64,000 nt of DNA, from NCBI GenBank assembly GCA_010015805.1, contig ML978138.1, positions 248,001 through 312,000 on the forward strand, read 5' to 3'. Each line of letters starts with the position of its first letter. Position 1 is the first letter of the stretch. The translations under genes were made by a program, and so were the position numbers. The notes under the pieces are model-generated. The model worked only from the letters and a program-made list of their open reading frames with translations. It ran no database searches and was not told where the DNA came from. The DNA is from Rhizodiscina lignyota. Its lineage: Eukaryota; Ascomycota; Dothideomycetes; Aulographales; Rhizodiscinaceae. Positions 54,201 to 64,000 of this stretch are shown piece after piece.

Positions 54201-56426
54201 TCAATCCTCAGCAGGTCTCTTCACGCCCCTCGAATTAGCAGCCCTCAGCCTCAGCACCATCTGCACATGCTCAACTTTCAACGCTTCACCCTTCTTGCTC
54301 GCAAGCAACTGAGACGTCTTCAAGATATTCTTGATCTGCCGACCATTCAGCTGCGGCTCCGCCAATGCCGTGATCTCCTTCTCGCTGATTCCGCTAGACT
54401 CGCGCTGGAGAAAGTTGCGCCACACTGTCTTCCTGCTGTCGATGTCCAGTTCAGGGTAGTCGAGAGACAGATGAATACGCGACTCGAATGCGGCGTCGAT
54501 GTTGTCGACACGGTTAGTCGTTAGGAACAGGATGCCCTCGTAGTACTCAAGAAGACGCAAGAAGATGCTGACGAGCTTGTTGCGCTCGAGATCGTGAGTC
54601 GAGCGAGCTTCAAGGAAGACGTCGGCTTCGTCAAGGAGCAGCACGGCATCCCACTTTGTGGACATTTCAAGGATTGTCTTCAGAGCATTCTCGACGCCCT
54701 GTGGATCGGTGCCGAGATCACCGGCGGACATGGTATACAGCGGAACCTTCATGGCCTCGGCGACAGACTCAGCTGTGAGGGTCTTGCCTACACCCGGTGG
54801 ACCGGAGAGCAGCATGATGATGCCCCTGCCCTTGCCTGCAATGACATCGTCGAAGCCCTGAGCCTTGTTCTTCGCTTGGGTTTGTGCAAATGCGAGGATA
54901 AGCTCCTTTTGCTCAGGCGGAGCGACAAGAGAGGTGAAAGCAGACTCGTTCCATTCAATCTCGTGAATGGCATTGAGATAGAAAGTGAGCCACTTCTTGT
55001 CACGCAGGGAATAGCCGCGCACTGTGTGCATGCAGAGAAGACGCTGTTCATCAGTGAGCTTCGTGTTGATCTTGTTCTTGTCATTCTGTGCAGCGGCATC
55101 CTCCATGGCGGTGTCATAGTCTTCTGAATCCTCGTCGAAAAGATCATCATCAGAATCAGCAGAACCGGAAGATCCGCTCTGTCGGATGTTGCGGAGGTTA
55201 ACCTTTCGATTAGGATTGAAACGGTTGTACGCGTACGTGTCAATGATAACGCGGCTGTTGACGGTGTACTTGATCGGGCCCCACATGCCAGGATCGATGG
55301 CAATTCCGTCGTAAGCCTTAAAGTGGTAACCAGCGTATTTCTCGAACAGGTGGCCACGTGTGAGAACTGTTGCCTCAACGCTTTCCTTCTTTGGTACGTA
55401 GGAAAGAGGTAGCACGCTCAATCGGGTGATGGGGGTGGTGCCCCGGAAGTCATGAATCATCAGCGACGTTTGCTGGTAGCCAAAATTTTCGCCGTCGAAA
55501 TCCACGTAGTCACAACGAAGCTGGAAATAGCGTCCGCATTGATTTTGTCCGTAGGCGCTGTCGACGAGCTTGAAGATTCTGTCGTGTCCGTCCTGACGAT
55601 TGTATACCAGGACACCAGGCTCGAAGAGAGTGTACACCATGTCAAAAGTCATGACCCCGTTCTTGATGAGATCGTTCTTCTCGTCAATGATCTCTTTCAG
55701 CTCGGGCTCGAGGACCGTGTGAAGCAGCTTGATGTGAGCATGCTTCTCAGAATCAGTTTCATTGTTCAGAACTTCTTCAAATTTGCTCCAGCGGTGCACA
55801 AAGCATTGGAAAGGCGGGCTAAACTCAAGACGGGACAAGTTCGTGGTGATGCCAGGGTAATTGGCTAGCGCAACCCCAAGGGCATCTTTGATGGTCTGGC
55901 TTTGGATAACAACCGAGTCGATTTGTAACTTCTTCCGGCCATCATAGCACTTCCTGTTCCGCACGAGCAAGGCATATTGAGCCGAAGAGCGGTTCTCAAC
56001 GGGCTCTTCGAGGTCGGTTGGATACTTGACAGACCAGGACCAGCCACCATTCTTGTCCTTGGGTCCTGGGTAAAGGTTCCTCACTTCGACCTTTGTGCCA
56101 GGATCCATGTAGACTTTCTCTTTCTTGTCGGCATTCTTCTTTCCCTTCTTCACGCTCTCCTGAGTGCCATCTTCATCCGCCTGCTCTTCTGCCCCAGAGT
56201 CATCAGATGCTTCGGATGCCTCAGAGCTGGACTCGATGATGTCTTCGGTAACCCTAGACCGACGAGCCATTCCTCGTCCCATTGGTGCTTGCCGGGTTGA
56301 GGTGTTCTGGAAAGAAAGTAATTGCTCTTTGCTGATATATTGAGGTTGGGGGTCCACTGCAGGAATAAAACGAGGTGGCAGTGGTGTATAATTGTGTGGG
56401 TCGTAAGAAGGAGAAGGAGGAGGCAT
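54201..56426 (-). CDS. AAA+ ATPase of the fungal DUF7025 family
   Basis: ATP-driven remodelling protein of unknown client, 741 residues, single exon. Order: Pro-rich head, acidic/Ser region (SSSEASEASDDSGAEEQADED), the DUF7025-type domain (FVHRWSKFEEVL, LLHTVLEPELKEI, FEPGVLVYNRQDG, YFQLRCDYVDFDGENFGY, ITRLSVLPLSYVP, RGHLFEKYAGYHFKAYDG), an acidic linker, then the AAA module: Walker A LLSGPPGVGKTLTAES (about 538), Walker B AVLLLDEADVFLEARS (about 592), LTTNRVDNIDAAFESRIHLSLDYP (sensor 1 and Arg finger region). The C-terminus is basic with KRPAED. Many paralogues occur in filamentous ascomycetes. The start ATG at 56426 is the first in frame. Confidence 0.92.
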   Translation of the reverse strand: MPPPSPSYDPHNYTPLPPRFIPAVDPQPQYISKEQLLSFQNTSTRQAPMGRGMARRSRVTEDIIESSSEASEASDDSGAEEQADEDGTQESVKKGKKNADKKEKVYMDPGTKVEVRNLYPGPKDKNGGWSWSVKYPTDLEEPVENRSSAQYALLVRNRKCYDGRKKLQIDSVVIQSQTIKDALGVALANYPGITTNLSRLEFSPPFQCFVHRWSKFEEVLNNETDSEKHAHIKLLHTVLEPELKEIIDEKNDLIKNGVMTFDMVYTLFEPGVLVYNRQDGHDRIFKLVDSAYGQNQCGRYFQLRCDYVDFDGENFGYQQTSLMIHDFRGTTPITRLSVLPLSYVPKKESVEATVLTRGHLFEKYAGYHFKAYDGIAIDPGMWGPIKYTVNSRVIIDTYAYNRFNPNRKVNLRNIRQSGSSGSADSDDDLFDEDSEDYDTAMEDAAAQNDKNKINTKLTDEQRLLCMHTVRGYSLRDKKWLTFYLNAIHEIEWNESAFTSLVAPPEQKELILAFAQTQAKNKAQGFDDVIAGKGRGIIMLLSGPPGVGKTLTAESVAEAMKVPLYTMSAGDLGTDPQGVENALKTILEMSTKWDAVLLLDEADVFLEARSTHDLERNKLVSIFLRLLEYYEGILFLTTNRVDNIDAAFESRIHLSLDYPELDIDSRKTVWRNFLQRESSGISEKEITALAEPQLNGRQIKNILKTSQLLASKKGEALKVEHVQMVLRLRAANSRGVKRPAED

Positions 56427-57547
56427 TGTACTGGGATTTGAGGCACTTAAGTATTGTTGGAGTACGAAGTTCAGCCTAGCGCTGCTGCCTGCTATTACTA
56501 AAGAACAATTTGTGATAGTGACTCAAAGAAGATGGGCTAGATAGTGGATGGGGTATTAGAATGGTCAACACCCCGCTACGCAAGGCTGTACAATGATGCA
56601 GGGGAAAGGTGAAAGTGACGAGACGACGAATGAGGATTAGCGGTATGACCATTGCCTCAAGACCTCAAAGGAATAACGGGGCAAATCTTCTTATTATATT
56701 AGGCAACAGTATCATGGGAAGGTAATTCTCAACGTGAATCCACCACTGTGCCGCTTACCACGGCGACGCTGCGGTAGCGCCGCAGGAGTGATGTGACTGG
56801 TCCTGCCTAAGCGATTCTGACCAGCATTCGTCCGTTACCAGGCATCCATCCCCACAGAAAGGGTAACATGAGAGCTGAGTATGCCATTGTAGGACAGTTC
56901 CGACATGCCGGTGTAGAGGCGCAGATTCAGGGTTGGAGGATAGCGACAGAGCCTCTCAACATATACCTTGGGATTCCCTGGCAGGATGCATCTACACAGC
57001 ATCACGGAAAGACAATTCATTGTGAAGCCAGCGGTTCTTAGACTCGTACATCAGCGGTGAGTTTTCATGTTCTCCTTGCAGTATCCAAGGATGGATGAGG
57101 GGATGCAGAACGCCGCGAACGTTGTCGTTTAATCAAGGTTGGCAGTTTGCAAAGCCTCACCTAAGGAACCGGTCAAGCTCGAGGCTCGAGCAGGGGGGTC
57201 AAGGTGGTGGGGAGGAAATTTTTACGCTCTTTCCAATTACCCCGGGAGTTCAAAGGCTCGATAGTCGATGTAGTTCGCGGGCGTGTGTGAATATTTTGAT
57301 GGAGAGGAGGAGATGAGGTTGAAGCTGGCTTTGTCCGCACGCGACGCGACTGCGGGATGACGCCTGGCCACTTTTTGCCGACAGCTGGCAATTACGAAGA
57401 CCTCATATTAACTAAACATTCTCCCCCTACCTGCTTCCTCAACATCTTCAATCGTCTCTGAATATGCGAACATGACCCCCCGATAATCCCGACCTGCGAA
57501 ACGATGGTTCTCTTTGGTGCTTCTTCGACTAAGTGCAGCAATTCAAG
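56427..57547. promoter_or_regulatory. divergent intergenic region, AAA ATPase / HRD3
   Basis: This is 1121 bp between start codons. No gene recognised on either strand; short frames only. Both promoters should lie here. Confidence 0.45.
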
Positions 57548-60322
57548 ATGAAATCCACCCTGCGGCGGCAGCTCCCTTTGCTGCTCTGTATGCATTACAT
57601 ATCACGACTCACACGAGCATTCGCTAACCACTCGTAGTCGTTTGCTTCAGCATCTTCGTAACCGTCTTATGCCAGGAGCTACACGCCGAACCCTCGGACA
57701 GAAGTGACCTTCATTACGATGGCGAGCAAATCCTCTCCGACGCGCAGCATCAACATGCGGACGAGAGCTTTAGCGTTGAATACAATGGTAGAAATAAGAT
57801 GTCTTAACTCGTGGCGGAACCGGCTGACAGAATTTTGCAGGCGCTGAGCAAGTGGAAGAGGCGCGACAGCTCTTGCGACAGATTAAGCGACCAATGTCAT
57901 CGATAATACCACGAAAGCCACAAGGCTTCACGGGCAGGGCTCTCTACTACGCAGACAAGCTTTTCTCCCTCCTCTTCCTCAGTGCGCCACCCGCACAAGC
58001 CACACCCTCTTCCTCGCGACCGCGGAAACTTAATGCTCCGCTATCAAAAGCAGTCGAACTGCTGGAGGATGCGGCGAACCAGAACAACCCAGACGCGATG
58101 TTTATGTTGGCGGAGATGAATATGTACGGCAACTTCACGCATCCGCGTAACTATACGCAAGCGTTCCAGAGATACCTTCAGCTTGCCTCGTTCAACGGGA
58201 ATAGCTCGGCGCAGCACATGGTCGGATTCATGTATGGCACTGGCATCGGAGGGGCAGTGGAGCAGGATCAGGCCAAGGCAATGCTATATTATACATTTGC
58301 GGCGGATTCTGGAGATATCAGGTCTGAAATGGCGATTGCATACCGCCATCACGCCGGCATTTCGACGCCAGTGAGCTGCGAGGATGCTGTTCATTACTAC
58401 AGAAAGGTCGCAGACAAGGCAATCCACCATATTCAATCCGGCCCTCCTGGTGGTCATGCGCCAATAAAAGAAGCATATCGGATAGCGGACGCAGAGGGAG
58501 GTGTGTATGGAGAAGGTGCAAGTGTATACAGCACCGGCATATACGCAAAGCAAGGCGGCCCTAACTCGGACACCTACGCGTCATTTGACGACGTGATAGA
58601 GTATCTCGATTTTCTGTCCCGCAAGGGTGATCTAAAGGCCCGCTTCAATATCGCCAAATTCATGTACGAGGGACATCGGACGATGAAGCGAGACCTCAAA
58701 GCGGCCAAGCAGCAGTTCATGGACATTGCACGCCTCTACTGGACCAAGGACGGCAGAGTCCGGACTGAGGCATCAGCGACTGCGGAGAAGCTAGCGACAA
58801 GAGCTGCTGGCTATCTCGGCCGCATGTTCGTCCGCGGCGAGGGTGTAACCCAGTCCTTCAAGATTGCACAGACATGGCTGAGACGCGGTATCGCGAATGG
58901 CGATGCCCTCTCTCAATACTATATGGGTCTGTTATATCTGCATGGTCTCGGGGTAGAGCGAGACCCCGTCAAGGCAGCAGATTACTTTGCACCAGCAGCG
59001 GACCAAGACCTGTCAGCGGCACAAGTCCGGCTAGGCATACTCTTCCTTGATCAAGGCGACCGTGAGTCAGCTCATCGCTATTTTGATCTGGCAGCTCGCA
59101 ACAGGCATACTGAAGCCTATTACTATCTTGCTGGAATGACTTACGAGGGCGTTGGCCGCGATCGATCTTGTGGACAAGCTGCATCACTGTATAAGAGCGC
59201 GGTGGAAAAAGCAGAGACCATTGTAGCCCCGATCCACGAGGCAAACGCGGCTTGGGATGACGGTGATACTGAGACCGCCCTGATTGCCTACATGCTTGCC
59301 GCAGAGCAGGGGTTTGAATCCGCTCAGGCGAATGTTGCCTACATTCTTGACCTGGCCCAACCTCGACCATACTCCCTTCCGATGCTCCTACCAACGCTCT
59401 TCTCCACTTCTGTCTCGGTTGCGAAAACTGCGCGGTCAATCCTGAATGACGCGTCCCTCGCCCTGATGTATTGGGCTCGTTCCGCAGCACAAGACAATGC
59501 AGACTCGCTTGTGAAGCTAGGCGACTACTATGCCTATGGGCACGGTTTGCCTTCTCCGGATCTTGAAAAAGCTGCATCATGTTACATGCACGCCGCCGAT
59601 GGAGTTCCTGGCGTCACACCTCAGTCTGCTCAGGCCATGTGGAATCTGGGATGGATGCACGAGAATGGCATTGGCATGGAGCAGGACTTCCATCTTGCCA
59701 AGAGATTCTATGATATGAGCCTAGAAACGAACACTGAGGCAGAGTTGCCTGTCAAGCTGGCATTGGGGAAGCTCAGGATTAGGAGTTGGTGGAATCGCGT
59801 CACGAATGGGGAGGTGAAGAGCATTGAGGATGAGCCTGGTACGTATTCCATTAACCCCGCAAGCATCCGACTCTTGTTTTCCCTTATGATGATTCGAAGC
59901 TATATCGTTAACATCATCTCGCAGCGCAAAAGCGTACTTACTCCTCCCTCTCGGAGTGGCTCTCCGCTTTCCTGGAAGCCGACGCTGCACAGCTGGCCGC
60001 CGAGCTCGATGCTGAGCAACAAGAGCTTGAAGACTGGGATCAAAGTGAGATGCCTGGCGCGTCAGATGACTTCCTCGAGGACATTGATGATGGCTTACTA
60101 GAGATGCTGATCATCGCCGGTCTTGCCGCCACGCTCGCGTTCCTGGTGTATTATCGGAACCAGCGAGCGGCGGAAAATCGGCAGAGAATTGAGCAAGAAA
60201 GGAATGGCCAGCGCCAGCCTGCTGAAGGACAACAGAATCAAGGCCAAGGCGATCGAGGAATGTTTCCCCAGCCTGGTGATCCAGAGCTTTTTAATTGGGC
60301 GGCCGGAGGCGTGGGCCATTGA
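57548..60322 (+). CDS. HRD3: HRD3/SEL1L, ERAD ubiquitin-ligase adaptor
   Basis: ER-membrane protein that recruits misfolded luminal proteins to the Hrd1 ubiquitin ligase. Four exons, 57548-57587, 57638-57787, 57841-59838 and 59925-60322, give 861 residues, the usual size. Signal peptide LPLLLFVCFSIFVTVLC (completed by splice 1). Then more than ten Sel1/TPR repeats (e.g. AQHMVGFMYGTGIGGAVEQDQ, AGYLGRMFVRGEGVTQSFKIA, SQYYMGLLYLHGLGVERDPVKA, AMWNLGWMHENGIGMEQD), an acidic linker, a single C-terminal transmembrane helix (LLEMLIIAGLAATLAFLVYY) and a short cytosolic Gln/Arg-rich tail. The last intron (86 nt) joins EDEPA to QKRTYSSLSEWL; without it the membrane anchor is lost. The adjoining peptidase C45 gene is convergent, 125 bp away. 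Confidence 0.93.
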
Positions 60323-60447
60323 CGCTCAACGATTTGGACCAACGTGGGTTTGTTTTGGACATTCGTCGCATTGCATGGCGTTTACGGCCACCTCCATGTT
60401 GGACATACGGATATACCTTCTTGCCCCTAAAATCGATATGTACATGT

Positions 60448-61544
60448 TTAGAACGCAAGTTCAACCCTCTCCCCAGGGGCCACTGGTCGGCCCATCGTCA
60501 CCATTGCTTTCTTCTCTTGAAGCTCCATCACGATGTTGAACAAGGTCGCACTCGTCGTCGTCGGCGGTGCTTCATATCTGCAAATCGCTCCAGGAAGACC
60601 CTGCTCGTCTTTGAAGATGTTGAAAACGTTGTCAAAGTTCAGCTCGTCTTCTTTCAGCTCATTAGAGAGCTCCTCAATCCTCTTTATTCTGTCTTTGCTG
60701 TCTGCCAGGATCTGGTTCTCCTTGATTCCGTGCGTTTTCACGTAGTGGTTTGAATGGAACACGCGTCCTTGGGTGTCCATCTCGATCTTCTTTCCGTCGA
60801 CACTGGACCACTCAATGCCGATTCCGCCATCTTTCGCATCAGCGAGGAGATAGTGGCACGCGCTTGCAACGTCGTACTTCTCCAACTTCGCAACTGCTTC
60901 CTCTTTACTTTCACTTTCCAGTGCAAGCCTGAGTCCGAGATGACATGGAATCCGCGTGATGTCCATCCCCTTCGCTCTTATCGCATTCAAGCAGATGCCC
61001 ACACCCTTACTATTTAGCCCGATCTTGCCAATCAGGCCCGCCTCAGATACCATCTTAATCGACGGCTTCCCCTCCTGCTCGATATGCAGCACTACAATAT
61101 TGGGCTTTTGCGCCTCTTGCCAGTCCCAGTTCTGCGCGAGCCAGCTCTTGCCACCGCTCGTCTTCCACGACAGCGCGGTGCAGCCGTCGGTGAAGAGGCC
61201 GAAGTTGATCTCCGTGCGCACGTTGATGGCGATGATATCGGCGAGCGTTTTATCGGCACCATCCGCGACGCCTTGCATCTCTTCCCAGTACGCGGGCCAC
61301 TTCTTCTTGATCACGGGCTCGAAGTCCATTGCGGTCTTGGTGACGGCGGGCCAGTCAAGCTTGGCATTGTCGCGAAAGAGACCTGCGTAAAAGTTGATTG
61401 TGCCGGAGATTTGGGGTGCAGCGGCGCGGCCATGTTGGAGGCCGATCTGGTGGACATATCAGAATGTATATTTCAATAAGATAGTGCCTTAAGAAACTCC
61501 ATGAATACCTCATATGGCGTCCCTGAACAGTGTATCTCAAGCAT
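60448..61544 (-). CDS. peptidase C45 / isopenicillin-N acyltransferase-like Ntn hydrolase
   Basis: N-terminal-nucleophile hydrolase related to penDE acyl-CoA:6-aminopenicillanic acid acyltransferase. Two exons, 61544-61509 and 61446-60448, with a 62-nt phase-0 intron, give 344 residues. The opening MLEIHCSGTPYE-IGLQHGRAA is the family's first block, completed by the splice. The autocatalytic cleavage site TDGC-TALSW has its nucleophile at Cys101 (Cys103 in the Penicillium enzyme). Further conserved parts: WLAQNWDWQ, SEAGLIGKIGLNSKGVGICLNAI, IPCHLGLRLALESES, RVFHSNHYVKTHG and TLFNIVMELQEKKAMVTMGRP. The final PTS1-type peroxisome signal of penDE (ARL) is absent; the tail is VELAF. No penicillin genes are nearby, so this is a relative with unknown substrate. 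Confidence 0.9.
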
Positions 61545-62527
61545 GCTGATCGCTGGTAAGATGTGATGTAGTAATGTTACAGTTGAAGGCCCTTCGACGA
61601 TGTATTCAAGAGGAAGGGAAGTAATTGTAGGAAGACAAATTGATTTCTGTATGATAATCGTTCATTACCGATGAGCTTTGGAGATACGCGCTCATCGCCC
61701 CGCGTCGCGCATCCAAGCTGCCGATTACCCGTTACGTGTTACGAGATAGAAAGGATGTGGTATATGAATAAAATACCCGCAAGATTACCACTTTAGGTAG
61801 GCTGAAGACCTGTCTTATGTTCACTTCTTATCGATCTTTGTATGGCTGGTGTTTACGGAAGGGTTGGAAACCTCTGAAAGTAGAAGGTGAATTGAAAGAG
61901 TCTTTTTTGTGTACAATATGTAGGGAATTGCCAGCAAGGGATACTTATACAACCCGAGATAAGCTTCAGGAACCGTAACTAGCACACATAGGGGTATATG
62001 AGAGAGGTATCTTTGGGCCATGCATGAGGCAAGATGCAGTTGGAGATGCAAGACTGCGGCTCAAAATTCCAGGCGGGTCCGTACCCGGGCGGCGGGTAGC
62101 TGCGCCCCAAAACCGGTGGATCTTCGGGTGCTTCTCGCCCCCTTTCCCTTCCAAGTTTTCTTCAGCTGGCAGCACGAGTTGAGTATTCTCCAGTCACTTT
62201 GCATAGCGGCCTTTGATCTCGATTTCATCATCTCATCGCCTGCATAGGAATGCCTGTATTAATAGCTGATGCCCTACGATAACAGCGGTAAGGGAACGCT
62301 CACCTGACACCAGGCACCTGTGACCTCTCCTGCGCCTCGTGCTTGTGTGGAAGCTAACGTGTTCATCTTCACCAGTTGGTTTGGACGCGCTGAAATCTTA
62401 ACATCAATCTCCTCTTACTCTCAAGCTCCAATCTCAAGTTTCCTCTTGTGTCTGCTCCGGTTTTATTACATAGCCCTTCTATTTTACCGTCTCGTCTGCG
62501 CACCTGATCTTAAGCAAGTTGCAACGA
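61545..62527. other. intergenic
   Basis: This is 983 bp between the C45 gene start and the small orphan gene. Nothing recognised; AT-rich near 61600-61660 and 61745-61800. Confidence 0.45.
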
Positions 62528-62841
62528 TGCTGGGTTATAATTTCGAATCAGAATTCCCAGACGTCGCAGATCACAATTCCGGCATGTCCACTGGAGCGAC
62601 AAGTTCACTTCCCGTTCAGTCATATAAGCGTGCCCATGCTTTGGAGTGGTTACACAATCAGGTCGCCGATGCGAACCCGCCAGAGTCGACGTCGACGTCC
62701 TTCGCACACCTGGATCGCCGTAAACCCGTCTATATACCGATAGAGGACAACCAGAAAAGCTGGGAAATCTTAAGTTTTGGAAAGATTCCTTTACCCGGAC
62801 AAGAAACCACTACTCTCGATTCAGAGGTTGGATACTACTGA
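62528..62841 (+). CDS. short orphan protein
   Basis: Possible gene of 104 residues from ATG 62528 (CTGGGTTATAATTTC follows) to TAG/TGA near 62841. Composition is Ser/Thr/Pro/Asp-rich with YKRAHALEWLHNQVADAN as the only ordered-looking segment; no family recognised. The next frame (62777-62995) continues with similar composition (Ser, Glu, Leu), so an unseen intron could join them; I found no convincing donor. Low confidence that this is expressed. Confidence 0.35.
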
Positions 62842-64000
62842 ATTCGATATATTGCTCGGCGCACAAGTTTCCTCCGGCGAGGGAATTGCGGCAAGCGAGT
62901 CACCTGGCTCACTTCAAACCGCCCAAGAATCAGATTGGATACCCTTAGAGTCTTTTGCTCTCGACCGCTCCGAGCTTTTAGAAATTGGCGACTAGCCTGT
63001 GGGCGGCATAGATCACCAATACCTCCATTGGCTGATGTTGTATCACCCCTGCCGCTTGCCTTATACCAACATTTGAGCAGGATGAACCGAAGCAACAGAG
63101 GTATACCTCATTAGGGAAGCCGGGAGGTATCGCAAGGCGAAATATGCTGGTCACGCTACCCGCACGCCCTGGCGGACAATCGTAATACTTTAGGGCGGCG
63201 AAGTAAACAGGCCTTCAGCCCGGCCATACTCACCGAGAAGGTTAACCCACGAAGTCGCGTCTCATCAAAAAACCACCTCATTCCCGCCGTATCCTGACGG
63301 ATTCAGCCAACTGCCAAATTCAGGCACAACATTCTTGGTCTTCGGAAATTGGCAAGAAGACTTGCACATCCTTCGTTAGCCCTATCGTACAGCCGAATCT
63401 CCTATCTGCCTAGATCGACAATTTATCTCTTGCATCATCCCGCCTTCTGCGGGGGTAGGGTTATTGAACCGGCTGGGTAAACGTTAAACCTGCTCGTGCT
63501 TTTCGTGGCATGTGGGGCATCACCCAGCAAAACAAAAGAGTAAGGCAGCATGTCTCTATCAACTATCGAGAACGGTTCTGTTTCCTGATCCATGCGTCCC
63601 ATAGGTTGCTTTCGAGAACCTGGAGAAGCCGAACGAGATATTCATATTTTTATAGCGCCTCAACACGATGTCACGATCAAATTCCTTTGATAAGACATAT
63701 CGCTGTCTTCAAGTTCCAGGAGCAGTGTCCTTACCAGTCAGCTCACGTTCATGTCGCCTTGCCCGCTCCTCCTCTCAATATTCAGATATGACTACATATT
63801 TCGTATTACTTCGATGTTCAAGGTACATAAGGGCGAAGTTTGGACAGAGCTTAGGGTTTCTCCTGCATGTACTTTATATAGTATTAGGCTAGTCCTATAT
63901 AGGGATAGTCTAGCCCAATGAAGCTAGCAACATAGATATCTCAGGAATAGGATTAAATCATCTATCCAGAAAAAGTAGTAGCCGGAATAAGTAATTCACA
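62842..64000. other. terminal intergenic region with palindrome
   Basis: The last 1.16 kb have no recognised gene. A weak 72-codon frame lies at 62777-62995. Near the right end (63887-63915) is an imperfect palindrome, GGCTAG...CCTATATAGG...CTAGCC, followed by AT-rich sequence, possibly the start of a mobile element that continues outside the window. Confidence 0.45.
63887..63915. repeat. imperfect palindrome
   Basis: The arms GGCTAG and CTAGCC flank an inner palindrome CCTATATAGG with a short asymmetric part between them. It could be a terminal inverted repeat or simply a hairpin; only one copy lies in the window. Confidence 0.55.

Noticed and set aside
1-64000. tRNA and rRNA genes
   Set aside because: I looked for T-arm GGTTCGAATCC-like words with a matching acceptor stem and found none that folds; a covariance search would be decisive.

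Overview
The window reads as nuclear DNA of a filamentous ascomycete (Pezizomycotina), most likely a Dothideomycete. The evidence is many short introns of about 47-95 nt with GTRNGY donors, CTAAC/CTGAC branch sites and CAG/TAG acceptors; fungus-only families (Zn2Cys6 factor, HET protein, DUF6594, STAND-type ubiquitin-like protein, SRR1, Frag1/DRAM/Sfk1, cutinase, group VI hybrid histidine kinase); and fungal housekeeping genes. The class-level assignment is an inference. Exons were joined by hand, requiring splice consensus and an unbroken frame at every junction.

Layout. 0-12 kb: the 3' part of a ROK1 RNA helicase, an aldo/keto reductase divergent from a Zn2Cys6 factor, a three-exon ubiquitin-like STAND-N protein, an AIM6-type phosphodiesterase, and a Frag1/DRAM/Sfk1 membrane protein. 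12.5-19 kb: an SRR1-domain protein, a 1.4 kb AT-rich gap, a small secreted cysteine protein, a zinc-type alcohol dehydrogenase/quinone reductase, the tail of an MFS (TRI12-like) transporter, and a ten-exon TGL2-like lipase. 19-26 kb: VMA10 and PET117 back to back, a DUF6594 protein tail to tail with PET117, an orphan gene built of duplicated exon-intron units, and an F-box-like protein. 27.8-36 kb: a SLN1-type hybrid histidine kinase, a tandem array of about 48-bp hairpin units, and a membrane-anchored aspartic-protease-like protein. 36.8-47 kb: a GT8 glycosyltransferase, a TM9/EMP70 protein, a cutinase, a damaged-looking HET-domain gene and a wax-synthase-like acyltransferase. 47-64 kb: a Dnf3-type P4-ATPase, an argininosuccinate lyase-like enzyme, a DUF7025-type AAA ATPase, the ERAD factor HRD3/SEL1, a peptidase C45 (isopenicillin-N acyltransferase-like) protein and a short orphan gene.

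How the genes relate. I see no classical secondary-metabolite cluster. Plausible local links are the AKR/transcription-factor divergent pair, and the shared VMA10/PET117 promoter (V-ATPase stalk and cytochrome oxidase assembly). The rest looks like ordinary dispersed fungal gene order with accessory stretches at 5-10, 13-18, 21-23, 31.6-33.9 and 42.8-45.3 kb. No tRNA, rRNA, CRISPR array or intact transposon was recognised.

Most unusual signals: (1) nine or so tandem hairpin units with AACCCTA/TAGGGTT ends at 32350-32835; (2) two consecutive micro-exons of 10 and 2 nt that encode the catalytic serine elbow of the lipase; (3) an orphan gene that grew by duplicating an intron plus exon unit.
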